Shown here: piece after piece, positions 7,297-14,766 of the stretch | Position numbering within the stretch: the stretch's first letter is position 1 | How the letters are laid out: every line of letters begins with the position of its first letter | Assembly: GCA_002348365.1 (NCBI GenBank) | Contig: DEBC01000005.1 | Span: 7,897-29,556, forward strand | DNA: 21,660 nucleotides | DNA from: Alphaproteobacteria bacterium UBA2966 | Lineage (GTDB): Bacteria; Pseudomonadota; Alphaproteobacteria; UBA2966 | Reading direction: 5' to 3' | Notes under the pieces: generated by a model | The model's database searches: none | Told to the model about the DNA's origin: nothing | The model's input: only the letters and a program-made list of their open reading frames with translations | Program-made: the position numbers and the translations under genes

Positions 7297-7653
7297 ATGA
7301 CCGTCTATCTCGTCGCCAGCATCAACGTCAAAGACGCCGAAGCATATAAGGGATACAGCGCGTTGGTGCCGGATACGCTCAAGAAGTACGGCGGATGGTA
7401 CGTGGTGCGCGCCGGAGGGGTAGAGGAAGCCGACATGATCGAGGGCGAATTCCGGCTGAGACGCTTCGTCGTCCTGGCCTTCGAATCCAAGGAGGCCGCC
7501 CTCAAGTGGTACAACTCCGAGGAATATCAAGCTGCGGCTGAAGTGCGCCAGAAGTACTCCGAGGCTGATATCTGTATCATCGACGAAGTGCCCGCAGGCA
7601 CCGTGCAACATGGCGCGGAGCTTCCAACACGTGAATGGGGGGCGTGGCACTAG
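7297..7653 (+). CDS. DUF1330 family protein (first copy)
   Basis: The 118-residue product carries a DUF1330 domain, a small ferredoxin-like alpha/beta fold related to dimeric barrel proteins; its function is not established. Seen features are the first strand VYLVASINVKDAEAYKGY, the glycine-rich turn KKYGGWYVVRAGG, the strand RRFVVLAFESKEAALKWYNSEEYQ, and a final strand ADICIIDEV. A tail of about 20 residues ending in Trp-His follows the domain. The open frame extends upstream to 7147, but the ATG at 7297 is preferred because the family's first strand starts there and a G-rich ribosome site (GGGGGGG, 7284-7290) precedes it. It is divergent from the second Rieske gene and 81 bp before another DUF1330 gene. 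Dimeric-barrel proteins often serve as small monooxygenases, isomerases or accessory proteins in degradation clusters, so that role is possible but unproven. Confidence 0.85.
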   Translation: MTVYLVASINVKDAEAYKGYSALVPDTLKKYGGWYVVRAGGVEEADMIEGEFRLRRFVVLAFESKEAALKWYNSEEYQAAAEVRQKYSEADICIIDEVPAGTVQHGAELPTREWGAWH

Positions 7654-7734
7654 ACCGCATCGAGGGCCGATGCCGCCCAATGCGTCGAGCCTTGGGCATA
7701 GTGTCACCATCTCTTCAGGTAACGGAGGTCAAAT

Positions 7735-8025
7735 ATGGCTGCCTACATGCTGGTCGATGTAGACGTACGAGACGCGGAGAAGTATGCGAAATACCGGGAT
7801 GAGGTTCCTGCGCTTATCGCCAAGCACGGCGGGGAGTATCTCGTTCGCGGCGGCGATTTCGACGTCGTCGAAGGAGACTGGCAGCCGCACAGACTGGTGC
7901 TTTTCCGTTTCCCCAACAGAAAGGCGATACACGATTTGATGGGTGATCCTGAGTATGAAGAACTGAAGGCGCTACGGCAGAGCGTCGCGAATTCCATCGT
8001 CGTGGCCATGGATGGCATTGAATAG
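7735..8025 (+). CDS. DUF1330 family protein (second copy)
   Basis: This 96-residue protein is close to the usual length of a stand-alone DUF1330 domain. It shows YMLVDVDVRDAEKYAKYRDEVP, KHGGEYLVRGGDFDVVEGDW, HRLVLFRFPNRKAIHDLMGDPEY and a final strand SIVVAMDG. It lacks the C-terminal tail of the upstream copy and the two share mainly the family pattern, so they are not a recent duplication. GGAGG sits at a good distance before the ATG. The two copies are probably co-transcribed, with 81 bp between them. Function is unknown; it may form homo- or hetero-dimers with the first copy. Confidence 0.87.
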   Translation: MAAYMLVDVDVRDAEKYAKYRDEVPALIAKHGGEYLVRGGDFDVVEGDWQPHRLVLFRFPNRKAIHDLMGDPEYEELKALRQSVANSIVVAMDGIE

Positions 8026-8262
8026 GCGTGCCAATTCCCGGACAGCTATCTTTGTGAAGTCGTTCGCCGACCGCCCGCGATTCATGCCGCTTACAGTGGG
8101 AAGGCAGACAATCTTCAGCACAAAGTCACTTGTTCGCGCTCAAACCGGGGCTATCTGACACGGCTTGAGGCTCCGCTTCACGGCCAGAAGCGGCAAATTC
8201 AAGAAAGGTAATGACTGGTATTCGGGGAGAGCCGTTGGATCTCCTGCCGTCTCGGGGTTTCT

Positions 8263-9087
8263 TTAGGCTGCAGCCTTGTCTGCCTCTCCGTAATAGTCTT
8301 CGAGCTCACCATAGAATTCGGCTGGCGGTTCTATGGGTGCTTCACCGCCGTGTGCGCGCTCATGCTGGTCGCTGCCACCGTTAAACAGGGTGCCGAAGAA
8401 TCCGCGTTCGAGATCGCTGGTGCCGAACAGCGCATCACTGATCGGGAAGGTGAGATTGAAATTCGTGGTCTGCATCTTCGAGAGATTGTGATGCTCGCGA
8501 TGCATGCGGCGCACCGTATTGATCAGCGGGATTCGTGCCAGATACGGATGCTTCGCGTCGTCGAGATGCGACAACGTATGTAGACCCTCATACATGAGGT
8601 AGTAGCCCGCCATCAGCGTGACGATCAGGTAGCCGGCATTGGGACTCCACAGCCAGCCGATGAGCAGCGCTGGTGGAATCGCAGCAATGATAAAACCGAT
8701 CGACGCAACAGGCGGGAACAGCACGGCGCGCCACTCCTTCTGGCCGCTGAAAGTCATATCCGCTTCGATGAAGAACTGGTGATGCATCGAACAGTGCCGC
8801 TTGTATATCGTGCGAAAGCCCGGACACGGGCGGTGCAGGATATAGCGATGCGCCGCCCACTCGACCCAGTTGCCGAAGAAGAAGACGGGCACCAGCATCA
8901 GCCACTCCCAGACGGTCGGCTCGTGAATGCGCGCAACGCAGAACCAGATCGTCCCCAAGGTAATCGCCAGGATCGTGCCCAGATGGTACTCGCCCCGATA
9001 CCAGCCGGGTGTGCTGTCGCGAAACTCCTGCTTGTACATCTTCTGGCGTTTCAGGCGCCGATCGCGGTGCGCGGCTGCTTCTGGCAT
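8263..9087 (-). CDS. Fatty acid hydroxylase / sterol desaturase family membrane protein
   Basis: This is a di-iron integral membrane oxygenase of the fatty acid hydroxylase superfamily, which hydroxylates or desaturates lipids, sterols or carotenoids. All the histidine boxes are visible: His80-x4-His85 (HRYILH), His98-x3-HisHis103 (HCSMHH), His170-x3-His174 (HTLSH) and His196-x2-HisHis200 (HREHH). Hydrophobic segments lie near residues 37-52, 60-75, 121-147 and 151-168. The open frame runs upstream to 9444, but that part is not protein-like and spans an inverted repeat. I chose the ATG at 9087, with GGAAG just upstream, giving 274 residues, a normal family length. The charged C-terminal tail is acidic. 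It stands alone on the minus strand with no partner that reveals its lipid substrate. Confidence 0.85.
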   Translation of the reverse strand: MPEAAAHRDRRLKRQKMYKQEFRDSTPGWYRGEYHLGTILAITLGTIWFCVARIHEPTVWEWLMLVPVFFFGNWVEWAAHRYILHRPCPGFRTIYKRHCSMHHQFFIEADMTFSGQKEWRAVLFPPVASIGFIIAAIPPALLIGWLWSPNAGYLIVTLMAGYYLMYEGLHTLSHLDDAKHPYLARIPLINTVRRMHREHHNLSKMQTTNFNLTFPISDALFGTSDLERGFFGTLFNGGSDQHERAHGGEAPIEPPAEFYGELEDYYGEADKAAA

Positions 9088-9477
9088 CTCACTTCCTTCC
9101 GATGGCTTCCTCTGCGGAAATCGGAAATCCCGACATTCCTGAGACAAGTTCCTTATTCGGCCCAAAAAATAGCAGAAGGGGCTCAAATTAAACAAATAAG
9201 CCTGAATGGCATTACCGCCTGCTCGACCGAACATGGGACCTCTTTGACCGCCGCTATCTGGTGGGGCGCCCGCCAGCACCCACCCCGTCGAGTCCTTCCG
9301 AAACAGCGCTTCAAGGCCCAGAGAGTTGGGATTGGGCTTCGGGTCAGCATTCGGCCTGAGAGGGTCGGGAACCCTCACCGGCGCTTTCCGGAATTCGCGG
9401 AGATTCTTAGACAAGCGCATCGCGCACTCGAAGCCCAATCCCAACTCAAGGCCGAGTTCGGCAGGGCGGCGACAGGT
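9088..9477. repeat. Intergenic region with 19-bp perfect inverted repeat
   Basis: This 390-bp gap between two minus-strand genes holds an inverted repeat with arms GAGTTGGGATTGGGCTTCG (9323-9341) and its exact reverse complement (9429-9447), separated by 87 bp. The enclosed segment has further pairing potential: GAGGGT/ACCCTC around a 5-nt loop (9360-9376) and a CCGG/CCGG pair just after it. The 8-mer TCAAGGCC occurs in direct orientation at 9311-9318 and 9446-9453, bracketing the structure slightly off-centre. The whole could be a small non-autonomous mobile element, a structured RNA or a bidirectional transcription-stop element. It also probably holds the promoter of the hydroxylase gene. 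I see no gene in the gap. Confidence 0.6.
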
Positions 9478-10308
9478 TTATTTCGTTCCCCACCCCACCA
9501 TGTCGGAAGACATGAGCTCGTAGTGGTCCCCTTTGAGGTGGGGAGCGAAGGCGGCCTCGATCGTATCGTTGAGGGCCGCGAGCTGGGCGTTGTCCAAAGG
9601 TTCGAGGCGGGGACCGTAACGGCGCTCAAGCAGACTCTGCCAGAACCTGGAATCCCGTTCGCGTGTGACGGTTTTCAGGATTTCCTGTTCGTGGACATCC
9701 TTGAATTCTGCAGCCGTGAAGATCTCTTGGAGGGATCCCGGCTCACTGAACGGCAATTGTCTGGATGCGACGGCGGTATCGTCCTTATCGCCAAGCTCAT
9801 TCTGGATGACCTGCGCCAGCACCGCAGAAGGTGTGTTTCGTTCGCGCAGGCCATGAGTCATGAATGCCGCCTTCTTTCCTGACTTCAAGACCCTTCGGAC
9901 ACCGCGAAGGGTCTTTAATGGATCATCGGATGACATGAGGCCAAAACGGCAGGTGACAGCATCGAATGTGCTGTCCGCCAACGGTAGGTCTTCCATCCGG
10001 GAAATCTCGAAAGTCATGTTGGTCAGGCCCAGCGTTTCCGCCCGCTGCCGGGCGCCGGAGAGCATTTCGGGATGGGCGTCCAGGGCTGTCACGCGACCCT
10101 CGGACCCCACTTTCAATGCGATACTGATGGCGGGCTCACCGGAACCTGAGGCGATGTCCAGCACATCATTCCCTGGCTCAATGTCGGTCAGTTCAATGAG
10201 GAGTTGATTGAGATCATCGGTGACGGACTTTCCTTTTGGCGCGTTCTTCTCCCAAAAGGCGGCCCGAGCCGCCCATTTCGCCGAATGTGTCTCTGTTTCA
10301 CTTGCCAT
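9478..10308 (-). CDS. Class I SAM-dependent methyltransferase (UbiE-like)
   Basis: The 276-residue protein has a Rossmann-type methyltransferase domain. Motif I is VLDIASGSGEPAI (residues 49-61), the acidic residue that binds the SAM ribose is Asp77 in ALDAHPEM, and the post-motif strand is FDAVTCRFGLM (115-125), followed by the helix DPLKTLRGVRRVLKSGKK. This is the ubiquinone/menaquinone-methyltransferase-like branch, but many of its members act on other small molecules, so I give no symbol. The open frame extends to 10575 inside the neighbouring nudix gene; the ATG at 10308 is the first that starts protein-like sequence. It lies 68 bp after the downstream nudC copy on the same strand, possibly the third gene of that unit. 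Its ribosome site is weak. Confidence 0.85.
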   Translation of the reverse strand: MASETETHSAKWAARAAFWEKNAPKGKSVTDDLNQLLIELTDIEPGNDVLDIASGSGEPAISIALKVGSEGRVTALDAHPEMLSGARQRAETLGLTNMTFEISRMEDLPLADSTFDAVTCRFGLMSSDDPLKTLRGVRRVLKSGKKAAFMTHGLRERNTPSAVLAQVIQNELGDKDDTAVASRQLPFSEPGSLQEIFTAAEFKDVHEQEILKTVTRERDSRFWQSLLERRYGPRLEPLDNAQLAALNDTIEAAFAPHLKGDHYELMSSDMVGWGTK

Positions 10309-10376
10309 GGATGTGTCTCGTGCTGATGGCGTCCGTTGCGGCTTATTCCGAACCTGGGACGCGTCCGCCGGTTGTC

Positions 10377-11318
10377 CTAACCGTTGTCGACCCACCAAGC
10401 CGCCAATTGATGGGCGATGGATGCGGGGAACGGCAGATGGAACGAGCCGTCGTCCGGCGGGCCCGACAACGCAAGCTCGATCCCCGTGCGAACCTGGTCC
10501 CGGGTGAACCAGGCCGCATCCTCGACTTCCCGGGTATCGACGTTCAGATCTTCGCTCGTCGCCTGGCCGATGCATCCGATCATGAGGGACGATGGAAATG
10601 GCCAGGGTTGGGACGAGTGGTACATGACATCACTCACGTGAACGCCGGTTTCCTCGAAGACCTCTCGCCGAACCGCTTCCTCGATCGTCTCACCAGGATC
10701 CATGAAACCTGCCAGAGTCGAGAACATCCCCGGAACCCAGAAGGACTGGCGGCCCAGCAGGGCCATATCGCCTTTGACTGCCATCATGATGACCACGGGG
10801 TCGGTGCGCGGAAAGTGACGTGCCTGACAATCTTGATTGGGGCAGTCACGGCGATAGCCGCCGTCGGTGACTTTGGTAGGCGTTCCGCATTGTGCGCAGA
10901 ACCGATGCCGATCGTGCCAGCCAATGAGCGTACGTGACTGCGCGGCAATCGATGTCTCGTTTGCCGGCAGGCGCGAGGCCAGTCCGCGAACCTCCTCGAA
11001 TGTTCCCGAACCTTTCAAGCCGCCCGATTCCGCGGGATCGGCCTCACCTTCGATACCAGTGGCAAATCGGCCTGCATCACCGTCGAGGCCCAGGAAGATC
11101 ACTTCTTCCGAAGTGTTCACCTCGGTCAGTTTGTCCGCTGACTGCCAAGCCAGCGAGGTCGACGGTCCTGATGTCACCAGGGGCTTTAGTTGCCAAAGAG
11201 GCAGAATACGGCTTTCCGGATGACCCAGGAGCGCCTCGAGGGCCGCTGGATCCTTACGCAAATGCGCGGCTCGATCCAGGGGACTGCCAGCGAATATGTG
11301 CGGTTCAGCTCGGATCAT
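10377..11318 (-). CDS. nudC: NADH pyrophosphatase-type Nudix hydrolase (NudC), copy 1
   Basis: NudC enzymes cleave NADH/NAD to NMN(H) and AMP and can remove NAD caps from RNA. This 313-residue copy has the N-terminal domain, a zinc ribbon with Cys141, Cys144, Cys159 and Cys164, and a Nudix box from Gly204 to Gly225 with Glu210, Arg218, Glu219, Glu222 and Glu223. The NudC-specific SQPWPFPSS motif follows at 236-244. All catalytic positions are present. The ATG at 11318 lies 5 bp after the stop of a second NudC gene on the same strand, so the two form a tandem operon of equal-length proteins. The methyltransferase gene follows 68 bp later. Confidence 0.93.
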   Translation of the reverse strand: MIRAEPHIFAGSPLDRAAHLRKDPAALEALLGHPESRILPLWQLKPLVTSGPSTSLAWQSADKLTEVNTSEEVIFLGLDGDAGRFATGIEGEADPAESGGLKGSGTFEEVRGLASRLPANETSIAAQSRTLIGWHDRHRFCAQCGTPTKVTDGGYRRDCPNQDCQARHFPRTDPVVIMMAVKGDMALLGRQSFWVPGMFSTLAGFMDPGETIEEAVRREVFEETGVHVSDVMYHSSQPWPFPSSLMIGCIGQATSEDLNVDTREVEDAAWFTRDQVRTGIELALSGPPDDGSFHLPFPASIAHQLAAWWVDNG

Positions 11319-11323
11319 GATGC

Positions 11324-12265
11324 CTAACCGCTTGCCACCCAGGATTTGATCAGATGATGGGCAATCGCATCGGGCGAAGGAATTTCGAGCTGGCCGTCTG
11401 CCGAATGATAATCCGGGCTTTCAAAGCAGGATCCGAGCTCATCCCGGGTCAGCCACAGGGCGTCTTGAAGTTCGTTCGGGTCGATCCTGATCTCTTCGCT
11501 TTCTGCCTCGGCAATGCAGCCGATCATCAGCGAAGAAGGGAATGGCCAGGGTTGCGACGAGTGGTAGCTCACACGTCCGACAACGATCCCTGCTTCTTCG
11601 AAGACCTCGCGCCGCACCGCTTCTTCCATCGATTCGCCAGGTTCGACAAAACCGGCTAGGGCGGAATAGCGCTTGCGTGTGGGAAACCGTTTGTTGCGTC
11701 CAAGCAGGCACCGGTCGCCTCTCGCCACCAGCATGATGACGACGGGGTCGGTCCGCGGAAAATGCTGGGCCTTGCAGGCTTCGTTCTGACATGCGCGCAT
11801 GTAGCCAGCCTCTCCCAGCGCCGTTGGGGCACCACAGACGGCACAGAAACCATGCCGGTCGTGCCAATCGATGAGTGATCGAGCCTGGGCGAGGACCGCA
11901 GCCTCCCCGCCCGGAATATCCGATGCCAACGGCCGAGCTTCTTCGAACCGGCCCCGGCCGGACATGCACCCGTTCACCGAAGGATCATCTTCGCCTTTTG
12001 TCCCCGCGGCAAAACGGGGTTCGCCATTCGATAGGCCAAGAAAAATCAGATCGGGATTTTCGCCCGCAAACGCATCGAGATCCGAGAGTGGCTGCCAGGA
12101 GAGGCGAGGTGTGTCGTCCGCAGTTACCAGAGCGCGTAGATTCCACAGCGGTAGAAACCGACTCGTCGGTGCAGCGACCAGGCGCTCGAGCTCTTCTGGC
12201 TCGCGGCGGGTATTGGCCGCGCGATCCAAGGGATTACCCGCAAATGTGTGCGGTGGTTGGCTCAT
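11324..12265 (-). CDS. NADH pyrophosphatase-type Nudix hydrolase (NudC), copy 2
   Basis: This paralogue of the downstream NudC is also 313 residues. The zinc ribbon is Cys141, Cys144, Cys159, Cys164; the Nudix box runs from Gly205 through Glu211, Arg219, Glu220, Glu223 and Glu224; SQPWPFPSS is at 237-245. Both copies share the opening FAGxPLDRAA, but the N-terminal domains are otherwise clearly diverged, so the duplication is old or one copy was acquired. I start it at the ATG at 12265 because MSQPPHTFAG aligns with the start of the other copy; the frame is open to 12319 without good protein character. It is the first gene of the minus-strand unit, divergent from ffs, with 147 bp between. Confidence 0.92.
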   Translation of the reverse strand: MSQPPHTFAGNPLDRAANTRREPEELERLVAAPTSRFLPLWNLRALVTADDTPRLSWQPLSDLDAFAGENPDLIFLGLSNGEPRFAAGTKGEDDPSVNGCMSGRGRFEEARPLASDIPGGEAAVLAQARSLIDWHDRHGFCAVCGAPTALGEAGYMRACQNEACKAQHFPRTDPVVIMLVARGDRCLLGRNKRFPTRKRYSALAGFVEPGESMEEAVRREVFEEAGIVVGRVSYHSSQPWPFPSSLMIGCIAEAESEEIRIDPNELQDALWLTRDELGSCFESPDYHSADGQLEIPSPDAIAHHLIKSWVASG

Positions 12266-12377
12266 GATGGAAGTGTGCCTGAGGTGCCAAGAGGGTTCGT
12301 CAGGGCGCCAAATTGGCACAGCGGGTTGGCGGCGACAACCCGGAGGTCAGGACCATAACCGGGTCCCGCGGAGTGGC

Positions 12378-12406
12378 TTGTCTTAGGGACGCGAAATGCC
12401 GATAGT
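12378..12406 (+). promoter_or_regulatory. Sigma-70-type promoter of the SRP RNA gene
   Basis: TTGTCT (12378-12383) and GATAGT (12401-12406) are separated by exactly 17 bp, and the RNA's first paired base (12413) lies 7 bp after the -10 box. Spacing and position fit a housekeeping promoter. Start-site prediction is inference from the RNA fold. Confidence 0.6.
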
Positions 12407-12412
12407 GTGTTC

Positions 12413-12510
12413 GGGAGGTTGGCTGGCGGACGGGCCTCTTCGCCAACCCGGTCAGGTCCGGAAGGAAGCAGCCGTAACGAGGTTGGTCCGGGTCGTTTGT
12501 CCAATCTCCC
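12413..12510 (+). ncRNA. ffs: Signal recognition particle RNA, small bacterial (4.5S) type
   Basis: The SRP RNA binds Ffh and targets nascent membrane and exported proteins to FtsY and the Sec translocon. The diagnostic conserved apical hairpin is present around 12450-12480, including GGTCAGGTCCGGAAGGAAGC and then the GTAACGA side, with a GGAA tetraloop. The terminal stem pairs GGGAGGTTGG (12413-12422) with CCAATCTCCC (12501-12510) over 10 base pairs, and an inner CCAACC/GGTTGG stem closes the apical domain. This gives a single hairpin of about 98 nt, a usual size. There is no Alu domain. It lies about 105 bp upstream of dnaX, a neighbour pair seen in many bacteria. I see no strong intrinsic terminator after it. 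Confidence 0.93.
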
Positions 12511-12615
12511 GCCTTAGCCTCGCCATACTGGGCGATCAGGAGTCTCAGGATCGTTTCGCACACTCGTGAACGGTCTCTGAAACCGCCAAGCAAGGGACGC
12601 GCCCGCCAAGATCTT

Positions 12616-14394
12616 ATGAACGAACCCTCAGCGTCGTCCTCATACCGCGTACTCGCGCGTAAATACCGGCCTCAGACCTTCTCCAATCTGGTCGGTCAGG
12701 AGGTCTTGGTCAGAACCCTGACCAACGCCATACGTGCCGGGCGTCTGCCCCATGCTTTTGTTCTCACGGGTGTGCGCGGGGTGGGTAAGACCTCGACAGC
12801 ACGAATCATTGCCAAAGCGATGAATTGTACGGGACGCGGAGATGGTCCGACCGAAGACCCTTGCGGTACCTGCGAAAACTGTGTCGCCATTTCGGAGGAC
12901 CGGCACGTCGACGTGCTGGAGATGGATGCTGCAAGCCACACCGGTGTTGATGACATCCGAGACCTCATCGACGGCGTGCGCTATGCGCCTGTTTCCGGGC
13001 GATACAAGGTCTACATCATCGATGAAGTGCACATGCTGTCGCGCAATGCTTTCAACGCGCTGTTGAAGACACTCGAAGAGCCGCCGCCTCATGCCATGTT
13101 CGTATTTGCGACGACCGAAGTACGCCGCATACCGGTCACGGTTCTATCACGCTGCATGCGATTCGATTTGAGGCGGATCGAATCACAATTGCTCGTCACT
13201 CGTCTGGCAAGTGTGTGTGACAGCGAGAAGATCTCGGTTGAGAGTTCGGCGCTCGACATCATCGCTCGGGCTGCGGAAGGTTCGGCGCGTGACGCGCTTT
13301 CACTCCTCGATCAGGCAGCGGCCCTGGCGGGTGAGGAGATTTCCGCCGATCAAGTTAGAGACATGCTGGGACTGGCCGACAGCACGTTGGCTTACGACTT
13401 ATTTGAACAAGTCATGCGTGGCGATGCTGCGGCCGCGCTTGCCTCGCTGGCAGAACTGGTGGCCGCCGGCGCTGAGCCGGATCTCATCCTGGAAGATCTT
13501 CTCGCCTTGACGCATTGGTTGACGCGCGTGAAGGTCGTTCCGGAATCTCTGGACAATCCCAGCGTGGCTGAAACCGATCGTGTGCGGGGAGGTGCGTTGG
13601 CAAAGGCACTCCCGATGCCGGTTCTGACGCGCGCCTGGCAGATCCTGCTCAAGGGTCTGGCGGAGGTCCGGTCAGCGCCGTCACCGGGTGCCGCGGCCGA
13701 AATGGTCATTGTCAGGCTGGGATTCGCGGCCAACCTGCCGGCGCCCGCAGATATCGTTCGTCAACTTCAGGAATCCGACGGCAGCGCGGAAGCAACCGTC
13801 CACGGTGCAGGCCCACGACCCGAGGCGCGGCCGCAGGCGACTGCATCAGTCCCCGCGGCGGCACAGAATGCCGCAGCTTTAGCGGCCGCACCTCAGGCGG
13901 ATGAAGCTGAAGCGGAACCACCAAGGCAGGTTCAATCCCAAGAAGGTGCAGGGGCTCCGCAAGCCCGTACGCTCGCGGACTTTGAGGCCGTGGTCGACTT
14001 CGTCCGTGAAATGAGAGAACCAATCCTCGAAACAAACCTGCGCAACAACGTGCATCTCGTCAGCTTCGACCCGGGCCGAATCGAACTTCGGCTCGACGAC
14101 AAGGCTGATCGGAATCTTCCCAATCGCCTGGGTGCACTGCTGAGTGACGGGACCGGGGAACGCTGGGTGGTTTCTGTTTCGCAGGCCGCCGGGGCGCCGA
14201 CCCTCAATGAACAGGCGGCAACCGCTGCTCGCGATCGGAGGGCCGAAATTGAACAGCATCCTCTTGTTCGCAAGGCACTTGAAACGTTCCCTGGCGCAGA
14301 AGTCAGGGAGATACGGGATATGGCAATCGACGTGCAGGACAGTTTCGATGATATGACCGTCGATCCAGACGAGAACGGATTCTATGAGGAATGA
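12616..14394 (+). CDS. dnaX: DNA polymerase III subunits gamma/tau
   Basis: DnaX is the ATPase of the clamp loader, which opens the beta clamp on primed DNA and ties polymerase cores together at the fork. The 592-residue protein has a Walker A motif GVRGVGKTS (residues 52-60), a zinc module with Cys71, Cys83, Cys86 and Cys89, a Walker B motif IIDEVH (134-139) and the SRC sensor motif (178-180). An Ala/Pro/Glu-rich linker near 395-455 leads to the C-terminal tau-type domain. I see no A-rich slippery run in or after domain III, so a shorter gamma form made by programmed frameshifting is not evident. The ATG at 12616 precedes the conserved YRVLARKYRPQTF. It is the first gene of dnaX-ebfC-recR. 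Confidence 0.97.
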   Translation: MNEPSASSSYRVLARKYRPQTFSNLVGQEVLVRTLTNAIRAGRLPHAFVLTGVRGVGKTSTARIIAKAMNCTGRGDGPTEDPCGTCENCVAISEDRHVDVLEMDAASHTGVDDIRDLIDGVRYAPVSGRYKVYIIDEVHMLSRNAFNALLKTLEEPPPHAMFVFATTEVRRIPVTVLSRCMRFDLRRIESQLLVTRLASVCDSEKISVESSALDIIARAAEGSARDALSLLDQAAALAGEEISADQVRDMLGLADSTLAYDLFEQVMRGDAAAALASLAELVAAGAEPDLILEDLLALTHWLTRVKVVPESLDNPSVAETDRVRGGALAKALPMPVLTRAWQILLKGLAEVRSAPSPGAAAEMVIVRLGFAANLPAPADIVRQLQESDGSAEATVHGAGPRPEARPQATASVPAAAQNAAALAAAPQADEAEAEPPRQVQSQEGAGAPQARTLADFEAVVDFVREMREPILETNLRNNVHLVSFDPGRIELRLDDKADRNLPNRLGALLSDGTGERWVVSVSQAAGAPTLNEQAATAARDRRAEIEQHPLVRKALETFPGAEVREIRDMAIDVQDSFDDMTVDPDENGFYEE

Positions 14395-14403
14395 GGGTGG
14401 GTG

Positions 14404-14727
14404 ATGCGCAATCTCGGTGACATGATGAAGCAGGCGCAGGAGATGCAGGCCAAGATGGCCGAGGCCCAGGAAAAGATTGAAGTCATGCAGGTGACGGGCG
14501 CCTCGGGCGGTGGCATGGTCGAGGTAACGTTGTCGGGCAAGGGTGACATGTGGCAGGTCCAGATCGACCCTTCTCTCCTTGGTGGCGACGACAAGGAAGT
14601 GCTCGAGGATCTCATCGTGGCCGCGCACAACGATGCCAAGTCGAAGGCAGAGGAACTCGTGCAAGAGGAAATGGCGAAGGTGACGGGCGGGCTCAATCTG
14701 CCGCCCGGACTGAAGCTCCCATTCTAG
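14404..14727 (+). CDS. ebfC: YbaB/EbfC family nucleoid-associated protein
   Basis: This 107-residue protein belongs to the YbaB/EbfC family, small dimeric tweezer-shaped proteins that bind DNA and associate with the nucleoid. It has a long N-terminal helix rich in Met, Gln, Ala and Lys (MMKQAQEMQAKMAEAQEKIE), the glycine-rich turn GASGGGMVEVTLSGKG, a dimer helix, and the typical end GLNLPPGLKLPF. A GTG at 14401 is also possible, but the ATG at 14404 gives the usual family start MRNLGDMMKQ, with GAGGGTGG just upstream. It begins 9 bp after dnaX and precedes recR, the widely conserved dnaX-ybaB-recR order. Confidence 0.95.
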   Translation: MRNLGDMMKQAQEMQAKMAEAQEKIEVMQVTGASGGGMVEVTLSGKGDMWQVQIDPSLLGGDDKEVLEDLIVAAHNDAKSKAEELVQEEMAKVTGGLNLPPGLKLPF

Positions 14728-14766
14728 ATTTGTTCGAACCTTCATTCATCTCGCCCGCTTCAACAC

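Noticed and set aside
8173..8193. CCGCTTC/GAAGCGG hairpin between convergent DUF1330 and hydroxylase genes
   Set aside because: It could help end transcription, but the stem is 7 bp and neither strand has a T-run after it.
9088..9444. N-terminal extension of the hydroxylase to 9444
   Set aside because: The extra 119 residues are not protein-like, span the inverted repeat and exceed family length; the ATG at 9087 has a ribosome site.
8779..9882. 367-residue open frame on plus strand
   Set aside because: It crosses the hydroxylase gene, the intergenic inverted repeat and the methyltransferase gene in antisense and reads as low-quality protein.
12307..12330. GCCAAATTGGC palindrome and sigma-54-like TTGGCAC upstream of ffs
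   Set aside because: The GG-to-GC spacing is off by two from the sigma-54 consensus and a short palindrome alone is not convincing.
13740..14000. Programmed frameshift in dnaX for a gamma subunit
   Set aside because: No A-rich heptamer or similar slippery run is visible in the linker region.
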